Source: Chryseobacterium sp. FH2 (GTDB taxonomy: Bacteria; Bacteroidota; Bacteroidia; Flavobacteriales; Weeksellaceae). From it: 64,000 bases of DNA. The position numbers and the translations under genes are program-made. This document shows positions 8,931 to 16,795 of this stretch, piece by piece (the stretch's first letter is position 1; each line of letters opens with the position of its first letter). A model generated the notes under the pieces. It was not told the origin of the DNA and searched no databases. It was given only the letters and a program-made list of their open reading frames with translations. The DNA lies in the NCBI RefSeq assembly GCF_001045455.1, contig NZ_LFNE01000002.1, positions 427,165 through 491,164 of the forward strand, in the 5' to 3' direction.

Positions 8931-9749
8931 ATGGATTTAATCAAAGCAATTATCATTGCCATTATCGAGGGTCTTACGGAATACCTTCCCATTTCTTCAA
9001 CGGCACATATGGGTTTCACTGCAAATCTGATGGGTTTACCGGAAAACGAATTTTTAAAAATGTTTCAGGTTTCCATTCAGTTTGGGGCAATTTTGTCAGT
9101 TGTGGTGGCTTACTGGAAAAAATTCTTTGATTTAAATAATCTTAAATTTTATTATAAATTGGCTTTTGCAGTTATTCCTGCATTGGTTTTAGGGTATTTA
9201 TTGGATGATAAAATAGAGGCAGTTTTAGGAAATCAGATTGCTATTTCATCGGTTTTAGTTATTGGCGGAGTCGTTTTATTGTTTGCGGATAAATGGTTTA
9301 AAAATCCAAAAATTGACGATGAAAAAGGAATTACAATAAAAAAAGCTGTGACGATAGGATTTTGGCAATGTCTTGCCATGATGCCAGGAACGAGCAGAAG
9401 CGCGGCTTCTATTATCGGAGGGATGGCTCAGGGATTGACAAGAAAGGCAGCGGCTGAATTCTCTTTCTTTTTGGCGGTTCCTACAATGCTGGCGGTTACT
9501 GTATATTCCGTTTTTGTAAAAACTTGGGGTAAAGAGACGGCAAATCCGCAGAAAGGGTACGAGATGATAATGGCATCACAGGATCATATTACTATTTTTA
9601 TTGTTGGAAATGTGGTGGCATTTATTGTAGCTTTAATTGCCATTAAAGCATTTATCGAAGTTTTAAATAAATATGGCTTTAAGCCTTGGGGATGGTATCG
9701 TATTTTCGTGGGAGTAGCTTTATTAATCTATTTTTACTGGTTTAAATAA
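8931..9749 (+). CDS. uppP: Undecaprenyl-diphosphatase UppP (BacA)
   Basis: Integral membrane phosphatase that turns undecaprenyl diphosphate into the monophosphate, recycling the lipid carrier for peptidoglycan and other surface polymers. At 272 aa it has usual length. Both family signatures are present: EGLTEYLPISSTAHM (residues 13-27, with the catalytic Glu) and PGTSRSAASIIGG (152-164, with the conserved Arg), in a protein with about eight hydrophobic helices. It sits in an envelope/RNA-modification gene run and is followed 41 bp later by truB. A large palindrome just upstream may set it off from ftsX-DUF3098. Confidence 0.96.
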   Translation: MDLIKAIIIAIIEGLTEYLPISSTAHMGFTANLMGLPENEFLKMFQVSIQFGAILSVVVAYWKKFFDLNNLKFYYKLAFAVIPALVLGYLLDDKIEAVLGNQIAISSVLVIGGVVLLFADKWFKNPKIDDEKGITIKKAVTIGFWQCLAMMPGTSRSAASIIGGMAQGLTRKAAAEFSFFLAVPTMLAVTVYSVFVKTWGKETANPQKGYEMIMASQDHITIFIVGNVVAFIVALIAIKAFIEVLNKYGFKPWGWYRIFVGVALLIYFYWFK

Positions 9750-9790
9750 AATTTACATTTTCATCTCACCATACTCATCACTTATCATCT

Positions 9791-10492
9791 ATGACTGCTG
9801 AAGGCTTACAATCAGGACACATATTTTTATTGGATAAACCATTGGATTGGACATCTTTTCAGGCGGTCAATAAAATGAAATATAAACTCAAAAAAGAGTT
9901 TAATTTACCTAAAAAATTTAAAATTGGGCATGCCGGAACTTTAGATCCAAGGGCAACAGGGCTCTTAATTGTTTGTTGCGGGAAGTTTACCAAAAAAATT
10001 CCTGAAATTCAGGATGCCTCCAAAGAGTATTGGACTGAAATAAAAATTGGAGCTCAGACGGAATCTTACGACACCGAAAAGCCCGAAATTTTACATCAGG
10101 AAATTTCACATATTACCGGGAATTTGGTAAAAGAAGCTTTAGAAAAATTTGTTGGAGAAATAGATCAGAAGCCACCGGTATTTTCTGCAATTAAAATTGA
10201 CGGTAAAAGAGCTTACAATCTTGCCAGAGCAGGTGAAGAAGTTGAAATGAAATCAAGAAAAACAACGATTTTTTATATCAAAGACGTTGAAATTAATTTT
10301 CCTCACGTAAGTTTTACAGTGGGGTGTTCAAAAGGGACTTATATTCGAAGTTTAGCTCACGATATCGGGCAGGAATTAGGAGTCGGAGCTTATCTGACAC
10401 AATTGAGAAGAACAAAAATCGGAGATTATAAGATTGAAGATGCCACAAGTGAATTTTTAAAAAATGATTTCAGATTTGAAAATTTATTATAA
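9791..10492 (+). CDS. truB: tRNA pseudouridine-55 synthase TruB
   Basis: Makes pseudouridine 55 in the T-loop of tRNAs. The catalytic motif [14 protein letters not shown] has the nucleophilic Asp at residue 52. Further TruB signatures are the [22 protein letters not shown] block (about 125-146) and [12 protein letters not shown] (about 184-195). At 233 aa it is shorter than E. coli TruB (about 314 aa) and appears to lack the C-terminal PUA-type region, as I would expect for this phylum. The gene lies in line between uppP and rluF. Confidence 0.96.
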   Translation: MTAEGLQSGHIFLLDKPLDWTSFQAVNKMKYKLKKEFNLPKKFKIGHAGTLDPRATGLLIVCCGKFTKKIPEIQDASKEYWTEIKIGAQTESYDTEKPEILHQEISHITGNLVKEALEKFVGEIDQKPPVFSAIKIDGKRAYNLARAGEEVEMKSRKTTIFYIKDVEINFPHVSFTVGCSKGTYIRSLAHDIGQELGVGAYLTQLRRTKIGDYKIEDATSEFLKNDFRFENLL

Positions 10493-10554
10493 AAAAAGCT
10501 ACTTTTAATTATTATTTTTCAAGAGTAAAATTATACAGGTTACGGAGAAGATTA

Positions 10555-11277
10555 ATGGAAAAAACACGTATCAATAAATATTTATCAGAAGTCGGATACT
10601 GTTCGAGAAGAGCAGCAGATAAGCTTTTGGAGGAAGGCAGAATAAAGATAAACGGGCAAATTCCTGAGTTGGGGACAAAGGTTTCCGATGAAGATATTAT
10701 AGAAGTGGACGGAAAACCTATCCGCGAGCCGGAGGAAAAACATGTATATCTTGCTTTCAATAAACCTGTTGGGATTGTTTGTACCACCGACACAAAACGT
10801 GAAAAGAACAATATTGTTGATTACATTAATTATCCTAAAAGAATCTTCCCGATCGGCAGGCTTGATAAGCCAAGCGATGGTTTAATACTTTTAACGAGCG
10901 ATGGCGATATCGTGAATAAAATTCTCAGGTCAAAAAACAATAACGAAAAAGAATATTTGGTAAGAGTTGATAAGCCTATTACTCCAAAATTTCTTGATAA
11001 AATGCGAAACGGAGTTCCGATTTTAGATACTGTTACAAAGAAATGTGAAGTGGAAAAAATTGATGAAATGAATTTTAGGATAGTTCTTACGCAAGGCTTA
11101 AACAGGCAAATCCGCAGAATGTGTGAATATCTTGGGTACGAAGTAAAAAAGCTTAAAAGAATCCGTATTATGAATATCAAACTAGATCTTCCGGTTGGAA
11201 AATGGAGGGATTTGACGGATGAAGAGCTCACTGCTTTGCATAAAACTCTTGAAAACTCAAGCAAAACATTTGAATAG
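10555..11277 (+). CDS. rluF: 23S rRNA pseudouridine synthase RluF (RsuA family)
   Basis: RsuA/RluB/E/F family pseudouridine synthase of 240 aa. An N-terminal S4 RNA-binding domain (residues 1-60; [20 protein letters not shown]) is followed by the catalytic domain, with the Asp in [10 protein letters not shown] at 104 and the closing block [10 protein letters not shown]. Stretches such as [31 protein letters not shown] and YEVKKL.R.RIMN, as I remember them, follow E. coli RluF closely, more so than RluB or RluE. E. coli RluF modifies U2604 of 23S rRNA and also tRNA-Tyr. It follows truB by 62 bp, so two pseudouridine synthases are adjacent. Confidence 0.88.
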   Translation: MEKTRINKYLSEVGYCSRRAADKLLEEGRIKINGQIPELGTKVSDEDIIEVDGKPIREPEEKHVYLAFNKPVGIVCTTDTKREKNNIVDYINYPKRIFPIGRLDKPSDGLILLTSDGDIVNKILRSKNNNEKEYLVRVDKPITPKFLDKMRNGVPILDTVTKKCEVEKIDEMNFRIVLTQGLNRQIRRMCEYLGYEVKKLKRIRIMNIKLDLPVGKWRDLTDEELTALHKTLENSSKTFE

Positions 11278-11294
11278 TTTATAAGAGTTATAAG

Positions 11295-12599
11295 TTATTG
11301 TAAATAAAGTCTCATTTTTGCTTCATATTCAGGTTTCAGCTTTAAAAGTTTCCATATTTTTTTATCATCAGGATTACTGATTCTGAAATAAATTATTTTG
11401 TCGGCCGAATATTTAAAATAAGGGTGGTTTTTGAGCCATTCTTCCGGTGCTTCGGCTAAAGTATATTTTGGTATATCAGAAGTATTTAATGGGCAAATAG
11501 AAATTAATTTCTGAACTAAATCCTTATCAATATTATAGGTGTCCAAAATCTGTTCTTTATTCACAAATCCGCCTAATTTTTTCCTAAAACCAAGTATTGA
11601 TCCGGCGCTTTTTTCGTCAAGGCCAAATTCTAAAAGCTGCTTAAACGTGATCGTGTTCAAATCTGTTTTTGAAAAATCTGTTTTCTCCTGCTTAATCCCG
11701 AGTTTTTTATTTTCTGTGCTGTTAGCAGTTGTTGTCGACGGGTTTAATTGTATATAAGGTTTTAATTCCTCAAATTTTTCGGCAGAAATAACAAAGCACT
11801 TACGAATATCCTCTAAATCTTTGAAATTACCTTTTAAATTTCTGTCCCGATAATTTACAATCACTTTTGCCTGGTTTTGTGTAAAACCTAAAGCTTGCCA
11901 ATCGGTAATAGTTGAAGTATTAGGGTTAAAAGAATAATACCGGATTTTAGGCTTTTCGTTATGATCATTATGAGCGAAGCTCTTAAAATTGACAGGGGTT
12001 TTTTCCGGAAGAAGCAGATAAAATGCTAATTTTTTATAATTCTCATCACTTATTATAAAACATTCTTTGAATTTTTCTTTACTGACAAAACTTCCTCCAA
12101 GATAATTTTTATACTTTAAAATAGCCTCAGCCTGTTTTTCGCTAAAGCCCATTTGTAACCAATCGTTTGCAGATAAATTATCAGGATTGAATTTTTGAGA
12201 AACAGTAATTTCTTTTTTATCAACGTTCTTGAAATTGCCTGATTGTGATGCTTTGTTATTGTCGGGTAAGAGAATATAAGACTCCAGTTCTGAAAATTTT
12301 TCATCAGAAATGGCAAAGCACTTTCTTAATTGTTCTTTAGAGATGAATTTTCCGCCCACAACCTTTTTATAATTAAGAATTGTTGACACCTGTTTTTCTG
12401 TGAAACCTAGATTTTGCCACTGTTTCCAGTCTAGATCGTTGGGATCAAAAACAGACAGGTGTAAAGAAGGAGTATTTTTCGTAATGAATTTCACACCAGA
12501 AAAATCTTTCTTGTTTTTACTTGTATATTGCTGGAAAGTAAATAAAATAATCAACAGCATTCCCATGAATGCCAATTTGCGATAATAGTTTTTTCTCAT
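11295..12599 (-). CDS. Membrane-anchored multi-helix-hairpin-helix (ComEA-like) protein
   Basis: I take the start at 12599 (MRKNYYRKLAFMG), since the upstream in-frame ATG at 12635 would put 12 odd residues before a normal N-terminal membrane anchor. That gives about 434 aa. After the TM helix come four repeated modules of about 65-80 residues, each with a tryptophan or leucine helix, a GF(T/S)..QA..I hairpin and a GG.F.(S/N)KE continuation, typical of ComEA-type HhH units. The first three carry a shared (K/E)CF.IS motif. A weaker fifth unit closes the protein. HhH modules bind DNA non-specifically in ComEA; the cargo here is unknown. It is convergent with rluF. Confidence 0.78.
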   Translation of the reverse strand: MRKNYYRKLAFMGMLLIILFTFQQYTSKNKKDFSGVKFITKNTPSLHLSVFDPNDLDWKQWQNLGFTEKQVSTILNYKKVVGGKFISKEQLRKCFAISDEKFSELESYILLPDNNKASQSGNFKNVDKKEITVSQKFNPDNLSANDWLQMGFSEKQAEAILKYKNYLGGSFVSKEKFKECFIISDENYKKLAFYLLLPEKTPVNFKSFAHNDHNEKPKIRYYSFNPNTSTITDWQALGFTQNQAKVIVNYRDRNLKGNFKDLEDIRKCFVISAEKFEELKPYIQLNPSTTTANSTENKKLGIKQEKTDFSKTDLNTITFKQLLEFGLDEKSAGSILGFRKKLGGFVNKEQILDTYNIDKDLVQKLISICPLNTSDIPKYTLAEAPEEWLKNHPYFKYSADKIIYFRISNPDDKKIWKLLKLKPEYEAKMRLYLQ

Positions 12600-12743
12600 C
12601 GCTGTAAACTTAATAAATAAACCCAAACAGGGCAATGAGAAATCTGAAAATCGGTAGTTTTTACATATGAAATTGAAATTCAGGTTAATAAAATAAATAA
12701 ATAGTAAAAAAATGCCTGTGATTTTTTAGTATTTATACAAAAG

Positions 12744-12770
12744 AAAAAGCATCTCAAGAGATGCTTTATT
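12744..12770 (-). terminator. Rho-independent terminator of the XRE gene
   Basis: Stem AAAGCATCT / AGATGCTTT with a 4-nt loop. On the minus strand it is followed by TTTTTCTTTT, so it ends transcripts of the XRE gene, whose stop is 25 bp away. On the plus strand no T-run follows. Confidence 0.75.
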
Positions 12771-12794
12771 ATATATGACCTGATAAAAGTCAGA

Positions 12795-13160
12795 TTACTT
12801 TTTGTTTTCAATAATACTTTTTAAAAATAAAATTTCATTGTCTTTATCCTTAATTCTTTGTTCGTAAAGCTCAATGAGTTTTTCGGACAGCATCGTGATT
12901 GTGCCTATATTTGTATCAACATTAATTATTCCTTCATTTTTATCAACATTATTAATATTTGTCTTAGAATCATCCAAAATATCATTAATATTCACATCAA
13001 GCTCCTGGGCGATTTTATTGAGAAGAATAGAATTAGGAACACTTTTATCAGATTCTATACTGGAAATGGTAGTTTGAGCAACATCCAGACGGAATGCTAA
13101 ATCTTCCTGTGATAAGCCTTTTGCTTCCCTGTATTTTCTTACTTTACTTCCTATACTCAT
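12795..13160 (-). CDS. XRE-family HTH transcriptional regulator
   Basis: Cro/CI-type DNA-binding protein of 121 aa. The N-terminal HTH spans about residues 6-60 (KVRKYREAKGLSQEDLAFRL, QTTISSIESDKSVP). An Asn/Asp-rich linker and a charged C-terminal helix (about 88-121; MLSEKLIELYEQRIKDKDNE) that may form a coiled coil follow. It is transcribed away from the JAMM-lipoprotein gene, and the 137-bp gap holds two palindromes overlapping both promoters, so self-repression and control of the lipoprotein operon are likely (inference). It has its own terminator. Confidence 0.88.
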   Translation of the reverse strand: MSIGSKVRKYREAKGLSQEDLAFRLDVAQTTISSIESDKSVPNSILLNKIAQELDVNINDILDDSKTNINNVDKNEGIINVDTNIGTITMLSEKLIELYEQRIKDKDNEILFLKSIIENKK

Positions 13161-13162
13161 TT

Positions 13163-13198
13163 TAGCATTATTTTGCTCAAAAATAGCAATATTTTGCT
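13163..13198. promoter_or_regulatory. Twin operator-like palindromes (predicted XRE binding sites)
   Basis: Two near-identical 15-mers, TAGCATTATTTTGCT (13163-13177) and TAGCAATATTTTGCT (13184-13198), start 21 bp apart, that is two helical turns. Each is an AGCAW-TATT-TTGCT dyad; the second is perfect in its 5-bp arms. They flank the -7 box of the XRE promoter. Binding by the XRE protein is an inference. Confidence 0.6.
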
Positions 13199-13206
13199 AA
13201 TAACAA
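13178..13206 (-). promoter_or_regulatory. Promoter of the XRE gene (TTG-N18-TATTTTTG)
   Basis: On the minus strand TTG at 13206-13204 and TATTTTTG at 13185-13178 are 18 bp apart, matching the Bacteroidota consensus TTG-N17-23-TAnnTTTG. The ATG is at 13160, so the leader is short. One operator-like palindrome lies inside the spacer and the other covers the expected start of transcription. Confidence 0.65.
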
Positions 13207-13228
13207 ATCAGAATTAGGATTAGTTTTG
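13194..13228 (+). promoter_or_regulatory. Promoter of the JAMM-lipoprotein operon (TTG-N24-TAGTTTTG)
   Basis: TAGTTTTG at 13221-13228 is an exact TAnnTTTG match on the plus strand. A TTG at 13194-13196 lies 24 bp upstream, one more than usual, and is inside the right-hand palindrome. The leader to the ATG at 13298 is about 65 nt and contains a 6-bp inverted repeat (AATCAC / GTGATT, 13238-13255). Confidence 0.5.
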
Positions 13229-13297
13229 TCAAATACCAATCACATATAGGTGATTAAGAAAAAAATTATATATTTACTAACGTAAAAAACACATTCA

Positions 13298-14713
13298 ATG
13301 ATGAAGAAAAATTTAATTCTTCGGCTGATGCTGATAGCATCTGCCTTTACTTTGCACTCCTGTGTACACGATGAGATTATAAGCTCAGTGGATCCTCTAT
13401 CCAAAGAATACCATTCTAAAAGCGTTTTCAAAGAAGATGAGAAGTACATTAAAAACGTAATGCAGGTTTATCAGGAACATGAAGCTGACATCAAAAAAAC
13501 AAATGGCACTCCACTTTGGGATTATGCCATGACGATGGGTCATTTTGATGAAAGCTTTCTTATCGTACCTGTAAGTGATGGAGGCAAAATTATTTCCTGT
13601 CTGCAGGTTCCCAGGAATGGAGATTATATCAGCTTCAGAACTGACAATGATTCGGAGCATATCAGGTTCTTTCAGGGTTATACTACATCGAAACGAAGAC
13701 AAGCTCTAAAACAAGAGCCTGTTTCCTTAGCAAGTTCGAAAGGGCTAAAAGAGTGCAGCTTTACGGCAATATCTATGTGGTATCCTGATAGTGAGCAGTT
13801 TCCTGACGGAGCAGGACATTGGGAAACACAGTATATTACTACATGTACAGAAAACCCGGGAGATGGGGGTGGCTGTTCCGGTTATTATAATTCAAATGGA
13901 AATTGTGTCCCTTTAGGATATGAACCTCCTACTTATCCTTATCCGGGAGGAGGGGGAGGAGGTATTCCTAATCCACAGCAAAACCAAGACCCCTGCCAGA
14001 AAGCACAGGCTTCTATTACAAGTGCGAATGCTATCTATAAAAATACAAATGTAAAGACAAAAATGGATGCATTCTTAAAAGGAAAAATCTCAGCAGAGCA
14101 TGAATGGAATATAGCTATTGAGCAAAAACCGAATGGCACCATCGATACAACCACACCTAATGAAGGAGGCGGAAGTACTTCTACCGCTGATCTTTCGCAG
14201 ATTACAGGTACATATATCGGGAATGGCCATTCTCATGCAGGAGGAAGAGGAAATCCTTCTGGAGGTGACTTGTATGGAATGTTTGAAAAAGTTCAAAATT
14301 ATCCAGGTTATAAATATAGCTTTGTATATGGTGATAATTTTGGAAGTCCGGATATTTACGCATTAATCGTTGATGATAAAAGTTTAATGTTAGCTTTTCT
14401 AAGCCAATTTCCTAAAAATATAAATTATGATGAACAGAGTCATGGTATTAAAAGAAACAGCTCTTTAGGTCAGGAGTTTTATACTGCTACAGAACATTTT
14501 TCATCAGGAAGAAATGAAAATTCTTCAGGGGTAGATTATGAAAGTAGAGCAATAGGTATGGCATATATTTTGGAAAAATTTAATGCAGGTATGAGTATTG
14601 CCAAAGCAGATGCTAATGGAAATTTAAAAAAAATAAACGCAAAGATACAGCAAATAACAGTTTCTGGAAGCGGAACAGTAAAAGAAGGTGTAAAAGTATC
14701 AGAATGTCCCTAA
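13298..14713 (+). CDS. Secreted lipoprotein with C-terminal JAMM-like metal motif
   Basis: 471-aa predicted lipoprotein: signal sequence with lipobox LHSC and Cys at residue 22. Residues 25-185 form an unrecognised N-terminal part with several Cys. A Gly/Pro/Tyr-rich linker follows (about 186-230, including a six-Gly run), then a domain starting DPCQKAQ (231). This last domain carries HSH at 311-313, Ser 321 and Asp 324, exactly the H-x-H-x7-S-x2-D spacing of JAMM/MPN metallopeptidases; Glu 267, 269 or 275 could supply the upstream acid. I recall similar DPC...HTH...S..D domains in other Chryseobacterium lipoproteins, all of unknown function. It heads an operon with small secreted proteins 22 bp downstream. 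Substrate unknown; activity is inferred from the motif only. Confidence 0.72.
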   Translation: MMKKNLILRLMLIASAFTLHSCVHDEIISSVDPLSKEYHSKSVFKEDEKYIKNVMQVYQEHEADIKKTNGTPLWDYAMTMGHFDESFLIVPVSDGGKIISCLQVPRNGDYISFRTDNDSEHIRFFQGYTTSKRRQALKQEPVSLASSKGLKECSFTAISMWYPDSEQFPDGAGHWETQYITTCTENPGDGGGCSGYYNSNGNCVPLGYEPPTYPYPGGGGGGIPNPQQNQDPCQKAQASITSANAIYKNTNVKTKMDAFLKGKISAEHEWNIAIEQKPNGTIDTTTPNEGGGSTSTADLSQITGTYIGNGHSHAGGRGNPSGGDLYGMFEKVQNYPGYKYSFVYGDNFGSPDIYALIVDDKSLMLAFLSQFPKNINYDEQSHGIKRNSSLGQEFYTATEHFSSGRNENSSGVDYESRAIGMAYILEKFNAGMSIAKADANGNLKKINAKIQQITVSGSGTVKEGVKVSECP

Positions 14714-14735
14714 CAATAATTAAATACAAAAAGTA

Positions 14736-15230
14736 ATGAAAACAATGTTTTTTAAAACCATTTTAATAATAAGTCTATTCATAATAAAAAACTATAGTGC
14801 ACAGAATGTTAACGATTACATAGCGTTTTATAATGTGACAGCTCCAAAGCTAAATAGTATTGCAATAAATAAAGCTCAATATTATAATCAAAATTTTTCA
14901 AATTTTTATAGCGATCTAGTGAATAAAAACCTTCTAATTACAACAATTGGAGTTCATGGTAAAACTGACACGAGTCCTCAAAATTATATCCTACACCTAA
15001 ATTTCTCAGACGATAATATTTGGAGTTTTGCATCAGATAATAAATTTCAATACCCATCGATCTGGATAACTTTTGAAAATGAAATATCTAATCAAGTAAA
15101 TGTTGCTATAAAACAAAACTATGGAGAATGGAACAATACTTTGACACAATTATTTTCTAATATGAAGATAGTGAATATAGAAATAGCAGGTGCTAATGGA
15201 TATAACAGTACAGATTGGACTAGTAAATAG
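14736..15230 (+). CDS. Small secreted protein, intact member of a tandem family
   Basis: 164 aa with a signal peptide (about residues 1-22, ending NYSAQ) and no recognised domain. The mature part begins NVNDYIAFYN and has APKLN, YYNQNFSNFY, a GKTD turn and IWSFASDN, features repeated in the two broken genes that follow. It starts 22 bp after the lipoprotein stop, so it shares the operon and is probably periplasmic or exported. The stretch is visibly more AT-rich than the housekeeping genes. The pairing of one large exported protein with a row of small exported paralogues resembles effector/immunity layouts, but there is no direct evidence of that role. Confidence 0.7.
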   Translation: MKTMFFKTILIISLFIIKNYSAQNVNDYIAFYNVTAPKLNSIAINKAQYYNQNFSNFYSDLVNKNLLITTIGVHGKTDTSPQNYILHLNFSDDNIWSFASDNKFQYPSIWITFENEISNQVNVAIKQNYGEWNNTLTQLFSNMKIVNIEIAGANGYNSTDWTSK

Positions 15231-15277
15231 AAATATTTAGCTATTTTAATGGTTATTCATTTCTTAAATGGCAAATA

Positions 15278-15580
15278 ATGAAAACAATATTTTATAAATT
15301 TTTATTTATCATAAGTTTATCTTCTGTATATATGTGTAAAGCACAAATAGAAAGTGATTATATTAATTTTTACAATAATATAGTTCCTAAACTTAATACA
15401 GTCGTTCCTTATAAAACTCAATTTTATGGACAAAATTTTTCAAGTTTTTATAATGAATTATTAAGTAAACAAATTAATGTTGTATAGCTAAACTATGATT
15501 ATAAAACCGATCCAGGAATAAAATATTATATTTTAGATTTATTTTTTGAAGACTCAGGAATGTGGTCTTATAGTTCCTAA
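15278..15580 (+). pseudogene. Broken paralogue of the 164-aa secreted protein (copy 2)
   Basis: Begins with an intact ATG and signal peptide (MKTIFYKFLFIISLSSVY..CKAQ) and runs SDYINFYNNIVPKLNTVV and QFYGQNFSSFYNELLSK, aligned with the upstream 164-aa protein. A TAG at 15485-15487 stops it at 69 aa. Past the stop the same frame continues as paralogous sequence (NYDYKTD, YYILDLFFEDSGMWSYSS) until about 15575, where it runs into the start of a third copy. The intact third copy has a Val-Arg codon pair where the stop stands here, so a small mutation made the stop. A 69-aa secreted product could still be made. Confidence 0.7.
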
Positions 15581-15737
15581 ACTTAATACAGTCGTTCCTT
15601 ATAAAACACAATTTTATGGTCAGAATTTTTCAGGCTTTTACAATGAATTAGTAAATAAGCAGATGAATGTTGTGAGATTAAGTTATGATTACAAAACAGA
15701 CCTGATGAATTATTATAATATCAAGCAGAGTCTGTTT
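15569..15737 (+). pseudogene. Truncated paralogue fragment (copy 3) of the small secreted protein
   Basis: Begins abruptly inside the family sequence at VPKLNTVVPYKTQFYGQNFS, with no signal peptide or start codon of its own, and continues FYNELVNKQMNVVRLSYDYKTD. It ends in unrelated residues at about 15710. About 39 bp at its left edge (15572-15610) repeats 15382-15420 almost without change, which marks a recombination join between copies. An 11-bp inverted repeat (15691-15701 / 15730-15740) lies at the right edge, next to the convergent MerR gene. Confidence 0.7.
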
Positions 15738-15758
15738 TGTAAAATAAAAGAGATTTAT

Positions 15759-16103
15759 TTATTCAGAATCCGGATTTGCTAAGGATTCTTTCAACTTTAA
15801 AAGTTCAGCTTTTACAAACTCCAGCCTGTCAATCAGAGTAACGGTTTCAGAAATTTTGCTGTTGGTCGTCAAAGCAACACGGGCTCCGTCCAGGGTATAT
15901 CCTTTTTCCTTCACCAGATGATAAATCATTTGCAGGTTCTTGATATCTTCAGGAGTGAAATACCTGTTGCCTTTTTTGTTTTTTTTAGGTTTAATAATAG
16001 GGAATTCCTGTTCCCAATATCTTATTAATGAAGTATTTACATCGAATGCTTTGGCAACTTCTCCTATGGAATAATATAATTTATCAGGTAAATTTATCTT
16101 CAT
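15759..16103 (-). CDS. MerR-family transcriptional regulator
   Basis: 114-aa regulator. The N-terminal MerR winged HTH (residues 8-75; YYSIGEVAKAFDVNTSLIRY, RYFTPEDIKNLQMIYHLV) is followed by a short helix-rich tail (about 80-110) that would form the dimer coiled coil. There is no ligand-binding domain and no Cys pair for metal sensing. Similar short MerR proteins are common single genes in Flavobacteriia. No target is evident; its 3' end meets the decayed secreted-protein array. Confidence 0.88.
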   Translation of the reverse strand: MKINLPDKLYYSIGEVAKAFDVNTSLIRYWEQEFPIIKPKKNKKGNRYFTPEDIKNLQMIYHLVKEKGYTLDGARVALTTNSKISETVTLIDRLEFVKAELLKLKESLANPDSE

Positions 16104-16214
16104 TTTTCAAATCCTAGAATTCAAAGATAAAATTTTTTGAGATTTAGGGCAAATGAATGGGGTGTTTAACGAATAAAATTCCTCTTTAAAATTAAATAAA
16201 TCCCGATTAAGTCT

Positions 16215-16222
16215 TAATTTTG
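16215..16222 (+). promoter_or_regulatory. -7 promoter element TAATTTTG for the GNAT gene
   Basis: Exact TAnnTTTG match 42 bp before the ATG at 16265. No TTG at the -33 distance. Confidence 0.45.
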
Positions 16223-16264
16223 TAACAGACAGCAAAAAGAATGAGCAGATAAATTATTTAGTAA

Positions 16265-16795
16265 ATGACATCCATAATAATCAACAAGGCAGGGCTGAAT
16301 GATCTTGAAACAATTCAGGCAGTCGGAAGAGAAACTTTTTATGAAACTTTTGCAAAAGACAATCCGGAAGAAGTCATGAAGCAGTATTTGGAAGAAAGTT
16401 TTACTTCGGAAAAATTGAAAAGCGAACTAACAAATGCTGATTCCCAATTTTTTATCGCCTGGGAAGAAGATAATCCGGTTGGCTACCTGAAAGTGAATTC
16501 AGCAAACGCACAGACCGAACTGCAGGATGAAACGTCCCTGGAAATCGAACGCATTTATGTAAAGAGCAGCCATCATGGAAAAAAAGCAGGTCAGCTTTTG
16601 TATGACAAAGCACTTGAAATTGCTCAGCAGCAAAAGAAAAGATATATATGGCTAGGAGTTTGGGAAGAGAACTTGAGAGCTGTAAATTTTTATAAGAAAA
16701 ATGGTTTTGTGGAATTTGATAAACACATTTTCAGGTTAGGAGATGATAAACAAACGGATCTGATGATGAAAAAAGTTTTAGATCAAATCTCATAA
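16265..16795 (+). CDS. GNAT-family N-acetyltransferase
   Basis: 176-aa acyl-CoA transferase of the Gcn5-related fold. Motif A is visible as IERIYVKSSHHGKKAGQLLY (about residues 96-115), with the acetyl-CoA-binding basic/Gly loop. Motif B follows as WLGVWEENLRAVNFYKKNGF (about 130-149), a typical GNAT ending. Substrate unknown; the layout resembles small polyamine or peptide acetyltransferases. Its 3' end overlaps that of pdeM by 13 bp on the opposite strand. Confidence 0.88.
   Translation: MTSIIINKAGLNDLETIQAVGRETFYETFAKDNPEEVMKQYLEESFTSEKLKSELTNADSQFFIAWEEDNPVGYLKVNSANAQTELQDETSLEIERIYVKSSHHGKKAGQLLYDKALEIAQQQKKRYIWLGVWEENLRAVNFYKKNGFVEFDKHIFRLGDDKQTDLMMKKVLDQIS

Noticed and set aside
15546..15782. 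Open frame starting at ATG 15546 as a real 78-aa gene
   Set aside because: Its first residues come from the tail of copy 2 read in another frame, it has no signal peptide, and its end runs into the convergent MerR gene. It fits a broken paralogue better.
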